The notes under the pieces are model-generated. The model worked only from the letters and a program-made list of their open reading frames with translations, was not told the DNA's origin and did no database searches. This document shows, piece by piece, positions 17,760 through 26,388 of a stretch of DNA of 64,000 nt (the stretch's first letter is position 1; the number at the start of each line of letters is the position of its first letter). The DNA comes from UBA7803 sp963822255 (GTDB taxonomy: Bacteria > Pseudomonadota > Gammaproteobacteria > Pseudomonadales > Azotimanducaceae). The DNA lies in NCBI GenBank assembly GCA_963822255.1, contig CAWGGV010000008.1, forward strand, positions 1,550,001-1,614,000. Reading direction: 5' to 3'. The position numbers and the translations under genes are program-made.

Positions 17760-18503
17760 GTGCCACAAGACAGGCCGGTGGATTTCGGCTATCGACGGGT
17801 GAGCGCACGGGAGAAGACGCGCCTGGTGGGGGGCGTCTTCGAGCGCGTGGCCGACCGTTACGACATCATGAACGACCTGATGTCCCTCGGCACCCACCGG
17901 CTGTTCAAGCGCATGACGGTGGAGATGTCCGGAGTTCGCCCGGGTATGCGGGTGCTGGATCTGGCGGGCGGCACGGGCGATCTGTCGGCCCTGTTCGCGG
18001 ACGCAGTGGGCGTCGACGGCCGGGTGGTGCTGGCGGACATCAATGCCGCCATGATGGCGGTGGGACGTGACCGGCTGCTGGACCACGGGCACGCCCAGGT
18101 CGGGTTCTGCCAGACGTCGGCGGAGTCGCTGCCGTTCGCGGACGCGAGCTTCGACTGCGTAACCATCGGTTTCGGCCTGCGCAACTTCACCGACAAGGAA
18201 AGCGCCCTCCGGGAGATCCGCCGGGTGCTCCGCCCCGGCGGGGTGCTACTGGTGCTCGAGTTCTCAAAGCCCGCGAGCCCGCTGCTCGAGTCCGCCTACT
18301 CGGTCTTTCAGGCGTTCTGGCCCGGCCTCGGCAAGTTGGTGGTTGGCGACGCGGAGAGCTACCGATACCTGGTGGAATCCATCCGCGTCCATCCGCCTCA
18401 GAAGGCGCTGAAGCTCATGATGGAAGACGCCGGTCTCGCCGAGGTGGAGTACCACGACCTGGCCGGCGGCATCGCCGCCATTCATCGGGGCGTCAGGCCG
18501 TGA
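17760..18503 (+). CDS. ubiE: Ubiquinone/menaquinone C-methyltransferase
   Basis: 247 aa from GTG 17760. SAM-dependent C-methylation of the quinone ring. SAM motif I VLDLAGGTGDLSALF (about 65), the UbiE signature YDIMNDLMSLGTHRL (about 35), and GFGLRNFTDKE (about 140). An in-frame ATG at 17706 would add 18 residues and overlap the DUF971 gene. GTG 17760 gives the usual short N-terminus before FGYRRV, with GGGGTAA just upstream. It leads the ubiE-ubiJ-ubiB group. Confidence 0.93.
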   Translation: MPQDRPVDFGYRRVSAREKTRLVGGVFERVADRYDIMNDLMSLGTHRLFKRMTVEMSGVRPGMRVLDLAGGTGDLSALFADAVGVDGRVVLADINAAMMAVGRDRLLDHGHAQVGFCQTSAESLPFADASFDCVTIGFGLRNFTDKESALREIRRVLRPGGVLLVLEFSKPASPLLESAYSVFQAFWPGLGKLVVGDAESYRYLVESIRVHPPQKALKLMMEDAGLAEVEYHDLAGGIAAIHRGVRP

Positions 18504-19126
18504 CGTCGCCGGGCCGCGGCCTCGAGTCGCTGCTGACCGATGCTCTGGCCGAGCTCGCCAACCGGAGCCTGGATCTCGACCCCAGCCATCGGGCGCGGCT
18601 GTCGGCTCTGGAGGGCCGACAGATCCAGATCACCGCCACCCTGCCGCCGCCCCTCACGGAGCGGCACTTCGCGCTGGCAGTCACGGGCGGACGGTTGCGG
18701 TTCTTCCCTCACCCGCCCGAGCGCCCCAACGTGATCGTTCGAGGTTCTCCGCCGAACCTGATGGCCCGGCTGGTCGGCGGAGAAAGCGCCGCCGCCACCG
18801 GTCTCAGCATCGACGGCGACGAGACCGTGCTCGCCGAGCTGGCCGCCGCGCTCACGGCCTACCGGCCGGACTTCGGCGGCCCGCTCGGCAGTCTGCTCGG
18901 CCGGGAGCTGGCCCAGGCAGCACTCGGCGCCGCCGAGCTCGCGCTCTCCACCGCTCACTCGGTGTTGCAAGCCGCCGGCCATACCGCGAAGCAGGAAGCC
19001 GCGCGTAGCTTCGTCGACCGCCGGCAGGCGGAACGATTTCTCGACGAGCTCAGCGATCTGCGGCTGCGCGTGGATCGGCTCGCCGCCCGGGTCGACGTCG
19101 AGGAGCGGCACAGGAAGGCACGATGA
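18500..19126 (+). CDS. ubiJ: Ubiquinone biosynthesis accessory factor UbiJ (SCP2 domain)
   Basis: 208 aa. The N-terminal SCP2 sterol-carrier-like domain (about 20-115) is expected to hold hydrophobic quinone intermediates for the soluble Ubi complex; the C-terminal helical region looks like coiled-coil (about 165-205, RSFVDRRQAERFLDELSDLR). GTG 18500 overlaps the ubiE stop (GTGA), and its stop overlaps ubiB. The ubiE-ubiJ-ubiB order identifies it more firmly than the sequence, which diverges fast in this family. Confidence 0.9.
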   Translation: MTSPGRGLESLLTDALAELANRSLDLDPSHRARLSALEGRQIQITATLPPPLTERHFALAVTGGRLRFFPHPPERPNVIVRGSPPNLMARLVGGESAAATGLSIDGDETVLAELAAALTAYRPDFGGPLGSLLGRELAQAALGAAELALSTAHSVLQAAGHTAKQEAARSFVDRRQAERFLDELSDLRLRVDRLAARVDVEERHRKAR

Positions 19127-20790
19127 AGGCCCTCAGACGCCTGGCCAGCGTCGTCTGGGCGGTCAGCCGCTACCGGCTGGATACCTTGCTCGAGGGAGAG
19201 CCCGGCGGCGCCGGTCCGCTGCCGCGCCGCTACCAGTGGCTGCTCAAGCTGTCCCCCGCCCGGCTGATCCCGGCCCGGGGTGCATCCCGCGGCGCCCGGC
19301 TCAGAATGGCGCTCGAGTACCTCGGCCCGGTGTTCATCAAGTTCGGGCAACTGCTCTCCACCCGCCGGGATCTGTTGCCCCGGGACATCGCCGACGAGCT
19401 GGCGCGGCTGCAGGATCACGTGCTGCCGTTTCCGGGCGAGCAGGCGCGGCGCCTCGTCGAGCAGGCCATCGGCAAGCCCATCGAGGACGCGTTCGGCTAC
19501 TTCGAGCTCGACCCGATGGCGTCGGCGTCGGTGGCCCAGGTTCACGCTGCCGCCCTGCCCGACGGCACCCAGGTGGTGGTGAAAGTCGTGCGGCCGGGCA
19601 TCGAAAAGATCATCCGCGAAGACATCGACCTGCTCGAGCTCCTGGCCGGATTTCTGGAGGAACATTCCCGGGAAGCCCGTCGGCTGCACCTGTTGGACGT
19701 AGTGAAAGACTACGAGCAGACCATCTTCCGTGAGCTCGATCTCGAGCAGGAAGCGTCCAACACGGCGCGCCTCAGGGCCAACTTCGCCGACTCGCCGCTG
19801 CTCTACGTTCCCCGGGTGTATTGGGACCTCACCCGCCGCAACGTGCTGGTGCTGGAGCGCATCCATGGCATTCCCATCGGCGACATGGCAGCGCTGAGGG
19901 CGCGGGGAACGGATCTCAAGAAGCTGGCCGACCGCGGCGTAGAGACTTTCTTCACCCAGGTCTTCGTGCACAACTTCTTCCACGCCGACATGCATCCGGG
20001 CAACATCTTCGTCGACGCCAGTGATCCCGCCGATCCCAGCTACATCGCCATCGACTGCGCCATCATCGGCTCCCTCACCCGTGAGGATCAAGACTACCTG
20101 GCGCGAAACCTCCTGGCGTTCTTCAACCGGGACTACGCCGAGGTGGCGCGGTTGCATCTGGAGTCCGGTTGGGTGCCGGAGAAGACCGACCCGTACGAGT
20201 TCGAGCAGGTCATAAAGGCGGTCTGTGAGCCCATTTTCGCCAAACCTCTGAACCAGATCTCCTTCGGCTCGTTCCTGGTGAAGCTGTTCGACACCGCGCG
20301 GGCATTCGACATGGAGATCCAGCCGCAGCTCGTGCTGCTGCAGAAGACCCTGCTCTACATTGAAGGTCTGGGCCGCGAGCTTTATCCCGAGCTCGATCTG
20401 TGGGAGACGGCGAAGCCGTTCATGGAGCGGTGGGTGGCCGAGCACGTCGGCCCCGCGGCGGCGCTCAGGGAATTCGCCGAGTACGCCCCCACCATTCTCG
20501 CCCAGCTGCCGCGGCTGCCGGCGCTCATGGCCCGCACCGGCACTCAGCTCACCCAGCTGGGGCGGGCCCTGCAGCGCCAGGGCGATGCGCTGCAGACGAT
20601 GGAAAAGCGTCTGGACAAGCTCGACCGCCGCTGGCGGACCCGGCGCCTCTCGGGCACCGCTTTGATCCTGGCGGCAAGCGTCCTACTATGGGCGCCCATT
20701 TCCCATTCCCTCGAGTCCGGCAGTGCATGGGGCACCCTCGCCGGCCTGCTCAGCGCCGCAGTAGGTTCTATGCTCCTGATACGCCCGTGA
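19123..20790 (+). CDS. ubiB: UbiB atypical kinase/ATPase
   Basis: 555 aa. ABC1/ADCK/UbiB family, needed for ubiquinone synthesis at the inner membrane. The family KxGQ motif is in FIKFGQLLSTRRDLLP (about 70-85), an Ala-rich nucleotide loop in SASVAQVHAA, catalytic region HADMHPGN (about 287) and a DFG-like IDCAIIG. Two C-terminal membrane helices (about 510-530 and 535-553) anchor it. ATG 19123 overlaps ubiJ by 4 bp. Confidence 0.97.
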   Translation: MKALRRLASVVWAVSRYRLDTLLEGEPGGAGPLPRRYQWLLKLSPARLIPARGASRGARLRMALEYLGPVFIKFGQLLSTRRDLLPRDIADELARLQDHVLPFPGEQARRLVEQAIGKPIEDAFGYFELDPMASASVAQVHAAALPDGTQVVVKVVRPGIEKIIREDIDLLELLAGFLEEHSREARRLHLLDVVKDYEQTIFRELDLEQEASNTARLRANFADSPLLYVPRVYWDLTRRNVLVLERIHGIPIGDMAALRARGTDLKKLADRGVETFFTQVFVHNFFHADMHPGNIFVDASDPADPSYIAIDCAIIGSLTREDQDYLARNLLAFFNRDYAEVARLHLESGWVPEKTDPYEFEQVIKAVCEPIFAKPLNQISFGSFLVKLFDTARAFDMEIQPQLVLLQKTLLYIEGLGRELYPELDLWETAKPFMERWVAEHVGPAAALREFAEYAPTILAQLPRLPALMARTGTQLTQLGRALQRQGDALQTMEKRLDKLDRRWRTRRLSGTALILAASVLLWAPISHSLESGSAWGTLAGLLSAAVGSMLLIRP

Positions 20791-20800
20791 GATCCGGCTG

Positions 20801-21214
20801 ATGACGGCAATCGACCAAGACATCGTGGAAGCTCTGGTGGGCGTGCTGAAGACCCGCCGCGGAGCGGATCCCGGACAGTCGTACGTGGCGGCGCTGTATG
20901 CGCGAGGGCTCAACCGGATCCTCGAGAAGGTGGGCGAGGAGGCTACCGAGACGATTCTGGCCGCGAAGGACACGCTGCCCGGCGAGCGCGACGACGCCCT
21001 GATCGGCGAGGTCGCGGACCTGTGGTTCCACACCCTGGTCATGCTGGTGCATCTGGAGCAGGAGCCGCGCTGGGTGCTGGAAGCCCTGGCCGCCCGTTTC
21101 GGCACCTCGGGCCATGACGAGAAGGCTGGCCGTCAGGCTGGCCGTCAGGCTGGCCGTCAGGCTGGGGGTGACCCCGACCACAAGGGAACTTCCCCGCCCG
21201 GGGACCCCTCCTAA
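20801..21214 (+). CDS. hisE: Phosphoribosyl-ATP pyrophosphatase
   Basis: 137 aa. Second step of histidine synthesis (PR-ATP to PR-AMP). MazG-like helical fold with EKVGEEATETILAAKD and GEVADLWFHTLVML supplying the acidic metal-binding residues. The normal domain ends near residue 105. A tail follows that contains AGRQ repeats from a 12-bp tandem repeat (21124-21166) and an unstructured G/P-rich end. The usual upstream partner hisI is absent: ubiB ends 10 bp before. tatA follows, as in the common hisI-hisE-tatABC order. Confidence 0.93.
   Translation: MTAIDQDIVEALVGVLKTRRGADPGQSYVAALYARGLNRILEKVGEEATETILAAKDTLPGERDDALIGEVADLWFHTLVMLVHLEQEPRWVLEALAARFGTSGHDEKAGRQAGRQAGRQAGGDPDHKGTSPPGDPS
21124..21166. 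repeat. 12-bp tandem repeat (3.5 copies) in the 3' end of hisE
   Basis: GGCTGGCCGTCA repeats at 21124, 21136 and 21148, with a partial copy at 21160. The unit is in frame, so copy-number change would add or remove AGRQ without a frameshift. Confidence 0.95.
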
Positions 21215-21298
21215 GGGAGATCGCCCCCACACCGCGCCAGTGTCACAATGGTTTCGTTCGCTGGCCCCACGACGGCCGGCCACCACACGGAGTAGATC

Positions 21299-21535
21299 AT
21301 GTTCGGAGGATTTGGACTGACGGAGCTGCTGGTCATCCTGGCCATCGTGCTCCTGATCTTCGGTCCCAAGCGGCTGAAGTCCCTGGGTTCCGATCTCGGA
21401 TCAGCCATCAAGGGGTTCCGTAACGCCGTCGGCGAGGAAGACAAACCAGCCGACAAGGAAGACCCGCGGGTCATCGAAGGCGAAGTGAACCGTAACCGGC
21501 AGCAGGCAGAGAGCAAGCAAGACACGAATGTTTGA
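21299..21535 (+). CDS. tatA: Twin-arginine translocase subunit TatA
   Basis: 78 aa. It begins MFGGFGLTELLVILAIVLLIFGPKRLKSLGSDLGSAIKGF: short N-terminal membrane helix, hinge FGPKRL, amphipathic helix, charged tail. It oligomerises to form the translocation element for folded proteins. ACGGAG is 6-7 bases upstream of the ATG. The stop overlaps tatB by 8 bp. Confidence 0.97.
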   Translation: MFGGFGLTELLVILAIVLLIFGPKRLKSLGSDLGSAIKGFRNAVGEEDKPADKEDPRVIEGEVNRNRQQAESKQDTNV

Positions 21536-22001
21536 GATCGGCTTTACCGAGCTGATTCTGATCGCCATCGTCGGGCTGCTGGTCATCGGGCCGGAGCGGT
21601 TGCCCGAGGCGCTCAGGACCCTGGGCCTGTGGGTGGGGCGCCTGCGCCGCAGCTTCGCCAACGTCAAGGCGGAGATCGAGAAAGAGATCGGCATGGACGA
21701 GATCCGGCGGCAGCTCCACAACGAAGCGGTCATGGAAGAGATGAAGCGCATCGAGCGGGACGTGCGCGACTCCGTGCATGCCAGCACGGCGCCTCCCGAA
21801 GGTGTCGAGCCGGTGGCGTCCGGCAAACAGACAGCGGATGCCGAGCAGGCGCCGGAGTCGCCGGCCGAGTCGGTGATTGCGCCCTCGGCCGCCGCGCCCG
21901 CTGCGCCCACGGCGGACGCCGGCCCGTCCGCGGGCGCCGAGTCCTCGTCCGACAGAACCCGCGAGCGCGAATCCGGCGCCGGCGAGCAGCGCCGTGGCTA
22001 A
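21528..22001 (+). CDS. tatB: Twin-arginine translocase subunit TatB
   Basis: 157 aa. N-terminal MFEIGFTELILIAIVGLLVI then GPERLPEALRTLG, followed by a long amphipathic helix (about 25-85) and a disordered A/P/E-rich tail. With TatC it forms the receptor for twin-arginine signal peptides. Start overlaps tatA and stop overlaps tatC, consistent with coupled translation. Confidence 0.97.
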   Translation: MFEIGFTELILIAIVGLLVIGPERLPEALRTLGLWVGRLRRSFANVKAEIEKEIGMDEIRRQLHNEAVMEEMKRIERDVRDSVHASTAPPEGVEPVASGKQTADAEQAPESPAESVIAPSAAAPAAPTADAGPSAGAESSSDRTRERESGAGEQRRG

Positions 22002-22818
22002 GGTGGATCCAGGCGAGCACGACGCCCTGGTGGAGTCCAACGAGCAGCCGTTTCTCGATCACATCATCGAGCTGCGCAGCCGCATCCTGCACGCGCTGAT
22101 CGTCCTCGGGCTGGTGTTCGTGCCGATCTACTATTTCGCCAACGACATCTACGAGTTCGTCGCTGCGCCACTCATGGCGCACCTGCCGAAGAACTCGAGC
22201 ATGATCGCCACCGAGGTGGCTTCGCCGTTTCTCACGCCGTTCAAGATGGCGGTCTTCACCGCCGTCTTCGTCTCCATGCCGTTCATGCTTTATGAAGCCT
22301 GGGCCTTCGTCGCGCCGGGGCTGTATCTGAAGGAAAAGCGGTTCGCCCTGCCGCTCCTGGTTTCCGCCATCCTGCTGTTTTACTGCGGCACCGCGTTCGC
22401 CTATTTCCTGGTTTTTCCCATGGTGTTCCAGTTCTTCGCGCACACGATCCCAGCGACCGCCACCTGGATGACCGACATCAACAGCTACCTGGATTTCGTG
22501 ATCAAGCTGTTCTTCGCCTTCGGCTTCGTCTTCGAGGTGCCCATCGCCATCCTGCTGATGGTGTGGACCGGGCTGGTGTCAGTGGACGCGCTGGTCAAGA
22601 AGCGGCCTTATATCATCGTCGGTTGCTTCGTGCTCGGCATGCTGCTCACCCCGCCCGACGTGCTCTCACAGCTTCTGCTGGCCATTCCCACCTGGATGCT
22701 GTTCGAATCGGGGCTGTTCCTGGCCAGGCTCACTCTGCGGCGCACCGCTCAGGCCGAGGCTGGGGCGGACACCAGTCACGCCGACGCGGCAGACGGTGTC
22801 GACACCCAAAGGCCATGA
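21994..22818 (+). CDS. tatC: Twin-arginine translocase subunit TatC
   Basis: 274 aa from GTG 21994 (GTG 22003 also possible). Six membrane helices. The family motifs FLDHIIELRSRIL near the N-terminus and FGFVFEVPIAILL are clear. TatC binds the RR signal peptide. The start was set inside the end of tatB because the conserved region begins about 18 residues later. The stop overlaps the next ORF by 4 bp. Confidence 0.95.
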   Translation: MAKVDPGEHDALVESNEQPFLDHIIELRSRILHALIVLGLVFVPIYYFANDIYEFVAAPLMAHLPKNSSMIATEVASPFLTPFKMAVFTAVFVSMPFMLYEAWAFVAPGLYLKEKRFALPLLVSAILLFYCGTAFAYFLVFPMVFQFFAHTIPATATWMTDINSYLDFVIKLFFAFGFVFEVPIAILLMVWTGLVSVDALVKKRPYIIVGCFVLGMLLTPPDVLSQLLLAIPTWMLFESGLFLARLTLRRTAQAEAGADTSHADAADGVDTQRP

Positions 22819-23090
22819 GCGACGGGGCTCGCCAGCAGGTGATGGTGCTCTATCTCGCTCACTCGGGCCTCGACGCCGCCGTGATCGGCTGGTCTTTCTA
22901 CGATGGGACCGCGACCCGGGAGCACATGGCCGGAGACGCCGATGATCCACCCTACGATAGCGGGCTGGCGGCGCTCCGCGACGGCTGGCGGTTGATCCAG
23001 GCGAGCCCACTTCTACCCCATGCGCCAGGAGACGAGTTTCGCACCGCCTATCTGAAGTACGAATTTCTGTTCGAGAAGCTGGTCGGATGA
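22815..23090 (+). CDS. Small protein of unknown function, coupled to tatC and phyH-like gene
   Basis: 91 aa, not recognised. Visible features: soluble, no signal or membrane segment, acidic middle (GDADDPPYDSG), and an end rich in aromatic and charged residues (AALRDGWRLIQAS, AYLKYEFLFEKLV). It overlaps tatC by 4 bp upstream and the PhyH gene by 4 bp downstream, so it belongs to that transcript. The DGWRLIQ...YLKYEFLFEKL pattern looks like a compact conserved domain rather than noise. A role as partner of the dioxygenase is possible but not shown. Confidence 0.75.
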   Translation: MSDGARQQVMVLYLAHSGLDAAVIGWSFYDGTATREHMAGDADDPPYDSGLAALRDGWRLIQASPLLPHAPGDEFRTAYLKYEFLFEKLVG

Positions 23091-24031
23091 CGGCCGCGGC
23101 AGACGCCGTGCAGTTGCTGAGCACGCTGGAGATGGCGACGTTCGCTGCCCGAGGGTTCCTGCGTCTCGACGAGGCCGTGCCGGAGTATCTGAATCGGGCC
23201 TTCCTGGAACAGGTGCACCACGTGCCCGCGGCGGAGGTCTCGAGCATCCGCCAGCACTACCGGCGCATCATGGCGGGTTCCGCCATTCCGGCCATTCCCG
23301 CGGGGACACCGCTCGCAGACGCGTACCCACAGGGTTCCCCCGTCGCCGGCGTTCTCGCGCTGCCCCGGGTGCGCGGCGCCATCGCCAGCCTGGTAGGCAA
23401 CCAGCCGGCGTTCGACCACCACTTCCTGCACGTCACGTATCCGCCGGCGTTTTATCGTGCGGAAGGGCGGGAACCGGTCTCCCAGCCCTACCACCAGGAT
23501 TCCACCATCGATCCTCGGCGGGCTTTCGACATCCAGCTCATGTACTTCCCGCACCAGGTAGCCGCGGACATGGGCGGCACCCGGTTCCTGCCCGGCTCTC
23601 ACCTGCGGCTGGTCAGCGAGGCCGCCATCGCCCGTTATCAGAACATCCGCGGACAGCAGCACGTGGTCTGCGCCGCCGGCACCGTGTTGATCATGCACCA
23701 CGGCATCTGGCACGGCGGCGGCCTGAACCGGTCCGACCGACTGCGCTACATGTTCAAGATCCGCCTGTGCCCGCGGGAGCCGCAGCACCGGCTGTGGAAC
23801 ACCGACGATTCGGAGGGCCCGGACCCCGGGCAACGGCCGATCTTCTGGACGGGCAGCCGAGCGGACGACGACAGCGTCGCCGCCATCCTCACCCGCAGAG
23901 AACCGTGGTTCGAGCAGGACACCGAGCGGCTCGAGTACCTCAATCGGATTCGCCTGTGGCGGTACCTCACCGGCGACGACGGCTACGACGCCGATTACTG
24001 GCTCACCCGGATCGAAAACGAACAGCCCTGA
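23087..24031 (+). CDS. PhyH-family Fe(II)/2-oxoglutarate dioxygenase
   Basis: 314 aa. Double-stranded beta-helix oxygenase of the phytanoyl-CoA dioxygenase superfamily. The HxD pair is in QPYHQDST (about 143-145), the distal His in MHHGIWHGGGLNRS (about 205-211), and the 2-oxoglutarate-binding Arg is probably one in RSDRLRYMFKIRL. The substrate cannot be inferred: this superfamily covers halogenases, ectoine hydroxylase and lipid hydroxylases. It is co-transcribed after tatABC and the 91-aa ORF and faces dtd tail to tail (8-bp gap). Confidence 0.8.
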   Translation: MTAAADAVQLLSTLEMATFAARGFLRLDEAVPEYLNRAFLEQVHHVPAAEVSSIRQHYRRIMAGSAIPAIPAGTPLADAYPQGSPVAGVLALPRVRGAIASLVGNQPAFDHHFLHVTYPPAFYRAEGREPVSQPYHQDSTIDPRRAFDIQLMYFPHQVAADMGGTRFLPGSHLRLVSEAAIARYQNIRGQQHVVCAAGTVLIMHHGIWHGGGLNRSDRLRYMFKIRLCPREPQHRLWNTDDSEGPDPGQRPIFWTGSRADDDSVAAILTRREPWFEQDTERLEYLNRIRLWRYLTGDDGYDADYWLTRIENEQP

Positions 24032-24039
24032 CGGACGGC

Positions 24040-24477
24040 TCAGCGCTCCAGCAGAAAAGTCACCGGCCCGTCGTTGACGAGCGCCACCTTCATGTCCGCG
24101 CCGAATACGCCCGTGGCCACCCCGGGGTGACGCCGGCGGAGGATCGAGACGAATTGCTCATACAGCGGCTCGGCCTGCTCCGGCGGCGCAGCGGTGCTGA
24201 AGCCGGGGCGGTTGCCGCGGCTGGTATCCGCGGCAAGCGTGAATTGCGACACCACGAGAATCTCGCCCTGCACGTCGGCGACCGACCGGTTCATGGGCTT
24301 GTCTAGGTCGGGGAAAATGCGCAGCGCCACGATCTTTCCCGCGAGCGCATCGGCCTCGGCCGCGCCGTCCTCAGGCTCCACACCCAGAAACACCAGCAGC
24401 CCAACACCGATTGCGGCCACCCGCTCGCCGGCAACGGTGACGCTGGCCTCGCTCACCCGCTGCAGCAGGGCCTTCAT
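24040..24477 (-). CDS. dtd: D-aminoacyl-tRNA deacylase
   Basis: 145 aa. It removes D-amino acids from mischarged tRNA. Family motifs SQFTLAADTSRGNRPGF (about 77-93) and NDGPVTFLLER at the C-terminus (the Gly-cisPro region is NDGPVT). ATG 24477 shares one base with the typA stop (TGATG), so the two are coupled; a TTG one codon earlier is less likely. Confidence 0.97.
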   Translation of the reverse strand: MKALLQRVSEASVTVAGERVAAIGVGLLVFLGVEPEDGAAEADALAGKIVALRIFPDLDKPMNRSVADVQGEILVVSQFTLAADTSRGNRPGFSTAAPPEQAEPLYEQFVSILRRRHPGVATGVFGADMKVALVNDGPVTFLLER

Positions 24478-26312
24478 CAACCGCCGACCGCCCTCCGGCT
24501 CGAGCTCTTGCGCTCGTGCTCCTTCAAGAACCGCTTGCGGATGCGGATCGCTTTCGGCGTTACCTCCACCAGCTCGTCCTCATCGATGAACTCGAGCGCC
24601 TGTTCCAGCGACATGCGCACGGGCGGGGTAAGCAGGATATTCTCGTCGCTGCCCGCGGCGCGGATGTTGGTGAGCTTCTTCTCCTTCATGGGGTTCACCG
24701 TCAGGTCGTTGTCGCGGCTGTGGATGCCCACCACCATGCCTTCATAGACCTCGTCCCCGGCACCGACCATGAGCCTGCCGCGGTTCTGCAGGTTGAACAG
24801 CGCATAAGCCACCGCCCTGCCCTCGGCGATCGAAACCAGCACACCGCTCGAGCGGTTGCCGAGATCCACGTCCAGGCGCCGTCCGTAGCCGGCGGAGCCG
24901 AAGGTGAGGATTCCCGTCCCGGAGGTCATGGAGAGAAACTGCGGCCGGTAGCCCATGAGCCCACGGGTAGGCAGGCGATAACGCAGCACCGCCCTGCCCT
25001 GGCCGTCACTCTTCATGTCGGTGAGCTCGCCGCGGCGTTCGCCCAGGCTCTCCATGACCTTGCCCTGATAGGCCTCCTCGATGTCCACGGTCACGTCCTC
25101 GTACGGCTCCATCACCTGGCCGTCGAGGACCTTCGTGATCACCTGCGGACGCGACACGGCCAGCTCGTAGCCTTCCCGGCGCATGGTCTCGATCAGCACC
25201 GAGAGGTGCAGCTCACCGCGCCCGGAGACCTCGAAGCGATCGCGGTCGCCGGTTTCTTTCACCGACAGCGCCACGTTGTGTGACGCCTCCCGCCACAGCC
25301 GCTCCTTGAGCTGGCGGCTGGTGAGGAAGTCGCCCTCGCGTCCGGCGAAAGGCGAGGTGTTCACGCAGAACATCATTGTGAGCGTCGGCTCGTCCACCAC
25401 CAGCGGCGGCAGCGCCTCCACCTTCTCCGGCGCGCAGAGGGTATCCGATATGCCGATGCCTTCGACGCCGGTGACGCAGACGATGTCGCCGGCGGCCGCA
25501 GACGGCCGCTCGGCGCGCTCCAGGCCGTGATAACCCAGAATGGAAAGCACCCGGGTGCGCCGGGTGGCACCGTGGCGGTCCACCGCCACCACCGGCGTGT
25601 TGCGTTCGATGTGGCCGCGGCGGATGCGGCCGATGCCCATCACGCCGAGGTAGCTCGAGTAGGCGAGGGAGCTGATCTGCATCTGAAACGGCCCGTTCTC
25701 GTCCACCTCCGGCGGCGGCACGTGGCGGACGATGGCGTCGAGCAGCGGCGTCATGTCGTCGCGGAGCTGATCCGGCTCGGGGCCCGCTTGGCCAAGCAGT
25801 GCCGAGGTGTAGATCACCGGGAAGTCGAGCTGCTTGTCGGTGGCGCCGAGGCTATCGAAGAGATCGAAGACCTGATCGATCACCCGGTAGGGGTCGGCGC
25901 CGGCGCGGTCCACCTTGTTGACCACGACGATGGGGTTCAGCCCCGCGGCGAACGCTTTCTGGGTGACGAAGCGGGTCTGGGGCATGGGGCCGTCCACGGC
26001 ATCCACCAGCAGCAGCACCGAGTCCACCATGGACATGATCCGCTCTACCTCACCGCCGAAGTCGGCGTGGCCGGGTGTATCGACGATGTTGATGCGGTAG
26101 CCGCCGTAATCGATGGACGTGTTCTTCGACAGGATGGTGATGCCGCGCTCGCGCTCCAGCTCGCCCACGTCCATCACCCGCTCCTGTGACTCACGGGCGA
26201 TGGTGCCGGTCTGCTGCAGCAGCCGGTCCACCAGGGTGGTCTTGCCGTGGTCTACGTGGGCGATGATCGCCACGTTGCGAAGCTCTACCGCTTGGTGCTC
26301 ACTTTGCGACAC
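24477..26312 (-). CDS. typA: Ribosome-associated GTPase TypA/BipA
   Basis: 611 aa from GTG 26312, chosen because AGGA lies 8 bases upstream and the length matches the family (about 607). The frame is open upstream, but that extension lacks similarity. G1 HVDHGKTTLVDRLL (about 14-27), G3 VDTPGHADFGGEVER, G4 NKVDRAGAD. EF-G-like domains III and V follow, then a BipA-specific C-terminal domain. It assists 50S assembly and stress adaptation. It is divergent from the PP-loop gene across a 76-bp gap. Confidence 0.96.
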   Translation of the reverse strand: MSQSEHQAVELRNVAIIAHVDHGKTTLVDRLLQQTGTIARESQERVMDVGELERERGITILSKNTSIDYGGYRINIVDTPGHADFGGEVERIMSMVDSVLLLVDAVDGPMPQTRFVTQKAFAAGLNPIVVVNKVDRAGADPYRVIDQVFDLFDSLGATDKQLDFPVIYTSALLGQAGPEPDQLRDDMTPLLDAIVRHVPPPEVDENGPFQMQISSLAYSSYLGVMGIGRIRRGHIERNTPVVAVDRHGATRRTRVLSILGYHGLERAERPSAAAGDIVCVTGVEGIGISDTLCAPEKVEALPPLVVDEPTLTMMFCVNTSPFAGREGDFLTSRQLKERLWREASHNVALSVKETGDRDRFEVSGRGELHLSVLIETMRREGYELAVSRPQVITKVLDGQVMEPYEDVTVDIEEAYQGKVMESLGERRGELTDMKSDGQGRAVLRYRLPTRGLMGYRPQFLSMTSGTGILTFGSAGYGRRLDVDLGNRSSGVLVSIAEGRAVAYALFNLQNRGRLMVGAGDEVYEGMVVGIHSRDNDLTVNPMKEKKLTNIRAAGSDENILLTPPVRMSLEQALEFIDEDELVEVTPKAIRIRKRFLKEHERKSSSRRAVGG

Positions 26313-26388
26313 TGAACTGATCCTACTAAACTGCGCGGCCCGTGTAGGGGGTCTACCGGATTGGCAGGACGAGAAATGGCGGCGGATT

